Assembly (NCBI GenBank): GCA_029891385.1
Contig: CM057225.1
Location: 11,507,060 to 11,571,059 of the forward strand
Direction: 5' to 3'
Length of the DNA stretch: 64,000 nucleotides
Origin: Erythroxylum novogranatense
Taxonomy: Eukaryota > Streptophyta > Magnoliopsida > Malpighiales > Erythroxylaceae
Shown piece by piece: positions 57,990 to 64,000 of this stretch. A program made the translations under genes and the position numbers. The notes below the pieces were generated by a model. It did no database searches and was not told the origin of the DNA. It was given only the letters and a program-made list of their open reading frames with translations. Every line of letters starts with the position of its first letter. The first letter of the stretch is position 1.

Positions 57990-58985
57990 TTTGTCCTCTT
58001 AAAATTGAAGATGGCTGAACTATTATTGCTCTAAATTTGGAAATTCTCCAGGAAGGTGTTAAATCATCGGAGAACTCCCTCATTAGTTTCTTATAGGGCA
58101 AAACGCTTGCATTTGCTATCATTCAAAAACGGGCAACATCAGTTATGAAAAAAAGTAAAGGATTTATTAAAGCTTTAATAACAGAAGATAAATACATCAT
58201 TTTCACTTATTCTTCCGAAGCTTAAACACTCAAGATCATTGAAGAAGGGCTATGGTATGTCTCTAACGTTCCTCTTTTCCTACAACCTTGACAGCCCAGT
58301 TTCCAAATTGAGTTAAACAAATATAAGATTATTTCACTATGGGTGTATCTATACAATGTGACCCTTGAATTTTAGAAAACAAAAGGGTTGAGTATGATTG
58401 CAAGTTTCTTAGGCAAACCTCTATGTTTGGATGATAATATAACTAAAAGGAAGAGGTTAGGATATGCTAGAATTTGCATCAATATGGAGCTCTCTAAAGA
58501 CTTATCTAAAACCATCCCAATTATGAGATTGGGAATTGATGGAGCTCTATAAAAAGATAATGTGATAGTTCAATAACAATGGAAGCCCTCCCTTATCTCC
58601 CAAGGTAAAAGATGGATTCCTACGGGTAAGACTTTTTAAAGGGGTGACTATGAGGAACTACTGGGAGAAGGGAAAGTCGATCAAGGTCTTGGAACTAACA
58701 TTGTGTTCAAAGAACCATCCCCTAAAGTTGATTAAAGGCTTGGCACTAGCATTGCGGCAAAGGAACCAACTCCTTGTCCTACCACAATTGAAGATCATAA
58801 AATTATTGATTTCATTGCTTCTAGGAAAGTAGTCATTGTGGAAGAGTTGCCAGATAAACCTAAAAACTATATAAATATTCTTGATCAGGCTATTGCAAAT
58901 CCTACACTCTCTGACGAGAATAGGGAGTATGATCCCCTTATTAGGGAATTTTTGACTACCAACAAAAGGAAATCCATTATGATCA
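57990..58985 (+). pseudogene. LINE ORF1, DUF4283-type RNA-binding protein, broken
   Basis: RNA-binding ORF1 of plant LINEs. Recognisable pieces in order are FHFCPLKIEDG near 57985, the GLWYVSNVPLFLQP region near 58247-58293, LWVYLYNVTLEF near 58340-58373, GLSMIASFLGKPLCLDDN near 58387-58440 and RLGYARICINMELSKDL near 58457-58507. The last two are the classic DUF4283/zf-CCHC_4 phrases. The zinc knuckle expected next (after QWKPSLISQG) is not present. Stops occur at several Trp/Gln positions. Confidence 0.8.
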
Positions 58986-59020
58986 AAGCTAAAGGCTCCA
59001 AAACTAAAAATATTTGATTT

Positions 59021-62000
59021 ATGAACGTCATCCCATGGAATGTAAAAGGGATCAACTACCCTAAAAAGCTCTCAGTTTTAAAGGATTTTGTCTACAATTC
59101 AAATCCATGCATCTTTGCTCTTTTGGAAGTCAAAATTAGACTTGATAAGCATAAGATATTGAATTAATTGAGCTCTAAATGGAAATTTATCTCTAACATC
59201 AAGCCCATAGGTATGGGAGAATCATTATTATATATGATCCTATTTTTGTCGATGTTGAAGTTTTTGAAGTTGAGTTGCAAGTAATTTACCTAAAATGGAA
59301 ATTATCTAAGAAAAGGTATATTTTTTCTCCTCATTGATATATGGTGCTAATCATGCTTTTCAAAGAAAGCTCTTATAAGAATGCTTCCTAGATTTTCAAA
59401 AGAAAGTGAATGAACCTTGGCTGCTACGTGGGGATTTTAATGCTACCTTATATAAAACTGAATTTGATGGGCATTACAGCTTGAGAAACTTCTCTTCTAA
59501 ATTTTTTAATTGTATAGGTAAATTGGGTGTTTTTGATTTAAAATACTAGGAGCATTTTACACTTGGAGCAACAAGCAGTCTAGAAGATGGACATTAAAGA
59601 AGAATCTGGATCGTACCTTGGTGAATCAGGATTGGTTAACCCAATTTCCTGATAGTGTCTCTACATTCAGGAAAGAAGAGGTCCTTTTACATTTAATAAT
59701 TTTATGGTTGAGTATGATGGATTTTCTGAGGCTTTGCAGAGAAGATTGAAGTTTCCAGTTAAGAAAACTCATTAATTTATATGTGTTCATAAGTTTAACG
59801 CTATTAAAGTGGAGATTAAAAATCTTATGAATAGAAGAGCTTGAGCAAACTCATTAATTTATATGTGTTCATAAGTTTAACGCTATTAAAGTGGAGATTA
59901 AAAATCTTATGAATAGAAGAGCTTCCTCTACAAAAATACTTGTTCTTAAAGCTAAAGATGAACTAACTGTCATTTAAGGTAAACTTACCAATGATCCTAC
60001 CAATTGTTTGTTATTGGATATTGAAAAGGCCCTTTTGAGAAACTACCTATCAACTATTAGAGACCATGATAGCCTTATGGAACAAAGGAACAAATCTAAT
60101 TGGATAAAGGGAGGTGAAAGTTGCACAAATTTTTTTAAACTCTATTCTGGCTAGGAAAAACTTAAATAGAATATACTCTCTTAAACACTTTGATGGCAGT
60201 GAGAATTCACAGCAAAGGGATCTCTTGTCTGAAGATGAGAGATACTTTAAAAGCTTTTGTAGGTGTTCTTGTAAACCAATAACTTCTACTCCCCTTTGCT
60301 CTTTCATTAAAAAGATAATCTATCATGAACAAGCTGCTTTTCTCTCTAAGCCTGTGGAAGGGAAAGATATAGAAGAGATGGTCGTTTAAATGAGCCCTAA
60401 CAAATCCCCAAGACCTTATGCCTTTAATTATTACTTCTTTTAAAATACCTAGCAGGAAATTGGCTCTGTAGTGAAGAGGGTAGTTTTAGATTTTTTCTCT
60501 ACAGAGGTGTTATTGAAGGAAATCAGCAGGACTCATATCTATTTGATTCCAATGTCCTCTTGCGCTTCATCCCTTAAAGATTTCAGACCTGTTGCATGCT
60601 CCAACTTCTTATATAAGGTAATTTCTAAAATTTTGGCAAACAGGTTGAACTAATCTCTAATAACCAGATTGCCTTTATTCAAGGAAAAATGATTGGGGAT
60701 AGCGTCTCTGTTGTTCAAGAACTGATGAAAGGGTACCAAAGGAAGAATAACTCTCCTAATTGTATCATAAAACTAGATTTAAAAAAGGCTTTTAACTGTA
60801 TTAAATGAAGCTTTATACTTTAGACTTTAGAGACCTTTGGATTTCCTAATATGTTTTTTAGATAGGTTGAGGCCTATATTACTTCTCCATCTTACTTGGT
60901 TTTTTTTAATGGTATTCCTACTGGTATCTTTAAGGCTCTAGAGGACGAAGACATGGGCATCCCTTTTTCCCTTATCTCTTTATCGTATGCATAGAGGTGC
61001 TAAGCCAATTGTTTCTTCATAAAGTTGGAAGCAATAATTACTTTAAATTTTATAGTAGATGTAAGAGAGTAGGGCTTATTAATCTATACTTTGTGGAAGA
61101 TATTTTACTCTTCTCTAAGGACCACTGTAAATCTATTGAACTACTCATATCAACATTGTCTACATTTAGAGATCTTTTAGGTTTGGAGGTAAACTTCAGT
61201 AAAAGCCATTTTATTTTGGCTGCTAATGCCAATATGATGGAGGATAGAATCTCCCAAATCACTGGTATAAATAGGAAACCTTCTCCTTTGACCTATTTAG
61301 GGTTTCCCATTACCACCAAAAGGATACAAATCTCTGAATGTTATCCCTTAGTTGAGAAAATACAAAGAAGATTGGCCTTCTAGACAAATAAAGTGCTCTC
61401 ATTTGGAGGGCGATTGCAACTCATCAAATCTATCTTGAATTCTCTTTATATTTTTTGGTCATTTGACATAACTCTAGCAAAAAAAGTCATCAAAATTATT
61501 AAGAAGCTAATTAGAATGTTTCTTTAAGGGAGTTTAAACTTGAACAACCACTTTGCCAAGGTCATATGGTCACAGGTATGTATGAGAAAAGAGGAGCCTG
61601 GTTTCGGATTGACCTCTATTGGAAACTCTAAGAAAATAGATTTGATCAAAAGTATTGGGAACATCTTATTGGATAAGAATTCTTTATGGATCAGATGATT
61701 CCATAGTTATTTTTTTTTAAGGTTCTAGCCTTTGGTCTATTTTGATAAAATCCACATTTCCATATTCATTGGCTTAACTTTTGAATTAAGACCTATCTTA
61801 GAGCCTACGATTCTTTTTTATGGAAATAGGAAGAAGATTTTTTTTGTGGCATGAAAACGAGACAAGTTTAGGCCCCATAACTTGAATTCCATAAGCTCTC
61901 AACTCATGGAATGATCTTCCTACCATCTCTAAATTATTTTAAAGAGTCAATGGTTTATTCCCACATATTGGCAATTTCTTATTCCCAACTACCAACCAGA

Positions 62001-62597
62001 CTTGGGAAGACAAGATACATTCCATTGTCTCAATCTACCCCCAAAAAAATTTAACATCTCAAAATTCAAGGTATGATAGAAGAAGACATCCCAAGGTTTG
62101 TTTCATACCCTATAGTATGGCACAATTCACTTATGCCTAGTCACTTCTTTCTTTTATGGCTAGCTACTCTGAATAAATTGAGTACTTTAAATAGGAAGTA
62201 GTTTATCCCTATCAATTCTACTTGTGTTTTTTGTGAAAGGGAGGAAGAATTAAGAAACCATATGTTCTTCCTATATCATTTCTCAAAATTTATATAGGAG
62301 AGGGTTTAGCAATTGTGTCTAGTTTCTAATACTGGAAATGTCCTCATGGACACACTATATTGGCTTCTAAAGTTGAAAGATATGCTTAATTATAGAAAGC
62401 ATCTTTACATCATCTTATTCACCTCCTCAATTAAGAAGATTTGGCTAGAGAGAAACCTAAGAAACTTTAAGAATATCTCACATTCTAGAGATGAAGTTTT
62501 ATCCTCCCTAATTTCTGAAATTAGGGAGAAGCGCCTTTGTATTTTAGGACATGTGAGTTGTTTCCTTAATATAGCTATCTCAGGGAAAATTGTTTAA
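59021..62597 (+). pseudogene. LINE ORF2, endonuclease and reverse transcriptase, broken
   Basis: Starts MNVIPWNVKGINYPKKLSVL (endonuclease/exonuclease/phosphatase fold), with GDFNATLYKTEFDG near 59430-59470. RT parts are SFIKKIIYHEQAAFL near 60302, IYLIPMSSCASSLKDFRPVA near 60538-60595, NQIAFIQGKMIGDSV near 60662-60706 and IKLDLKKAFN near 60765-60795. The catalytic block, normally FADD-like, reads FVEDILLF near 61092-61115, and LTYLGFPITTKRI follows near 61291-61330. The C-terminal zf-RVT-like CVFCEREEELRNHMFF lies near 62222-62270 and the IWLERNLRNF tail near 62430-62470. Many stops and a 82-bp duplication break the frame. Both the Ala and the first Asp of FADD are changed, so RT would be inactive. 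Confidence 0.85.
59765..59928. repeat. 82-bp tandem duplication inside LINE ORF2
   Basis: The stretch AACTCATTAATTTATATGTG through ATAGAAGAGCTT occurs twice, 82 bases apart, with no mismatch seen in the shared part. 82 is not a multiple of three, so it shifts the frame. Confidence 0.95.
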
Positions 62598-62600
62598 GTT

Positions 62601-64000
62601 CTATACTAGTGCATGCATTCACTTGAAATGGAAGACTGATTAACATATAAACTAAGGAAGATTGTACCTCTTAGGGTTATTGAAACAACCCATGCTAATG
62701 TGCAAAGTCTAGCACTCGATTTCCCCTCCATCCATCCTTCTGGAAGCTCTGAATATATTTTTCAAAATCTGTCTGATGCGTGCATCGTTGAGTTGCCTAT
62801 AGACTCTCACCTTTTATCCCATGGCAAATCCTCTTCTACGGTGTTATATCCCCAAATTGTTAATTTAGATGATTAGAGTATATCTACATTTACAGGAAGA
62901 TTGTAGAAGAAAAGATGCACCAAGATTAAACTTTCTTATCTTTGGCTAGATGGTAACGAGCCGAGAAGACCTCTGGATTGCATCCGTTCTCATAACCCTA
63001 ATTTGGAAACACCAAAATATTTGATGTGAAGATGGGGGAGGGGGGATTCATTTACCTTTTTTTTATAATCAACCCTACCTTGGATATGCAACGCTGTTGT
63101 TTATGTTTTCTTTTGGTCTAAAGTAAGTATTTCCTCTTGCTACACTGTCGTTCCGATTGGTTTGATAGTGTATTGTGTTGTAGTTTTATTGTTGGAGAAA
63201 TACAATGTCATAAGTGTCATTTTGTTGTAGGAGAGTAATACTACTCTCTTAACATTTTACTTCAATTTATTCTATCAATCCAATTTTTAACCTACCATAA
63301 TTGATGATCTTGGGTATCAAACCCCATAGTATAAATCTCATAGTCTTTGTTAAAATTCATCAGCAGACAAGTATACTCAAAATGTTGGTCAGTTTATATA
63401 ATTCAACTTTATCCTAGTGTATATAATAGGAAAAATAAGTATCACATTAAAAATAACATAAATAATATGTTAATCTTATTTGTTATGTTGTTTTGGGAAT
63501 TTTGTTACATACTAGATAGTAAATATGGACCACAACACATTATCATCAGATTACATACTAAAACACACCAAAGCTTACATAAGACATGTGCCTACACCCT
63601 CAAACAAAGATTTTGTGAGATAGACAAAATAAGACAATAGGATTATATTATTACATATAGTGCAGATAACAAGTTGCTACATATAAGTGCTCCATATATG
63701 TTCTTTTTAGCATCATCCTCCTTGTCATCATAGTTGAATATCATAGTGTCCATTTTTTTAATAGAGATTCAACAACACCAATAAAGATCATTATGAAGTA
63801 CATGGATGAAATATTATGAGTATAAATTTTTTAAACATCATTTCATTTTCCATAATCCACTTTTACATGCAAGAATGACAACACAAATAGATACAATACA
63901 CTTACAAAGCTAGTTATATATGCATTAATACCAATATCTAAGTCCTTCTCGATATTTCTTGCATATTTGAGAATAATATATGAAAAATCTATAAAGGATA
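62601..64000. other. AT-rich region after the LINE, no supported gene
   Basis: The first few hundred bases may be LINE 3' UTR. A 97-codon ORF at 63347-63640 has no recognisable motif. Nothing else can be supported up to the window end. Confidence 0.45.

Larger units (their letters stand above)
57960..62600 (+). mobile_element. L1-type LINE, dead
   Basis: A non-LTR retrotransposon with ORF1 (DUF4283 type) followed by ORF2 (endonuclease, RT and a C-terminal zf-RVT-like part), in the order usual for plant L1 elements. No poly(A) tail or target duplication was found, so the ends are approximate. Frame breaks are frequent throughout. Confidence 0.85.

Overview
This window is AT-rich, intron-style plant nuclear DNA. 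It holds one clearly intact protein gene, an R2R3-MYB transcription factor of the MYB44/MYB70/MYB73/MYB77 type (subgroup 22), in a sea of decayed transposable elements. The MYB signature motifs and the element families (Sirevirus and Angela-like Ty1/copia, Ty3/gypsy with about 4-5 kb LTRs, L1-type LINE, zinc-finger hAT) point to an angiosperm, most likely a dicot. The species cannot be named from the sequence alone.

Layout. 1-953: part of a Sirevirus-like LTR with an array of GTCGAC palindromes. 1105-6484: a 202-bp tandem repeat whose second copy is split by a roughly 5-kb solo LTR (1325-6280, 5-bp target duplication TGTGA/TGTGC). 8052-10390: a dead hAT transposase with TTF-type finger, DUF4371 and hAT dimerisation parts. 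10529-16815: low-copy-looking DNA without a convincing gene; its right half carries CACGTG boxes and leads to the MYB promoter. 17014-17955: the MYB gene, followed by a 90-bp near-identical tandem duplication. 18699-26714: a tandem LTR-internal-LTR-internal-LTR array of a Sirevirus-derived element that keeps only gag. 28182-56240: a nest of LTR elements. 57960-62600: a dead L1-type LINE.

The nest can be read in order. An old Sirevirus-like family (LTRs at 28182-29612 and 53201-53911, gag pieces at 52801-53200 and 53912-56240) surrounds a minus-strand Sirevirus with gag, pol and an env-like ORF (29613-52800). The 5' LTR of that Sirevirus was hit by a Ty3/gypsy element that survives as a solo LTR (38656-52261, TSD CATAT). 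That solo LTR was then hit by a complete but mutated Angela/BARE-type Ty1/copia element (42035-51613, TSD GAGAG). Most frame breaks I could read are C-to-T or G-to-A changes (CAA/CAG or TGG to stop, Cys to Tyr), as expected from decay of methylated cytosines.

I did not find CRISPR, bacterial genes, tRNA or rRNA genes, and I did not find a coherent new biological system. The most unusual signals are the shared-LTR tandem array, the two eight-copy AAGTCGACTT arrays in two different retroelement lineages, and the precise order of the nested insertions.
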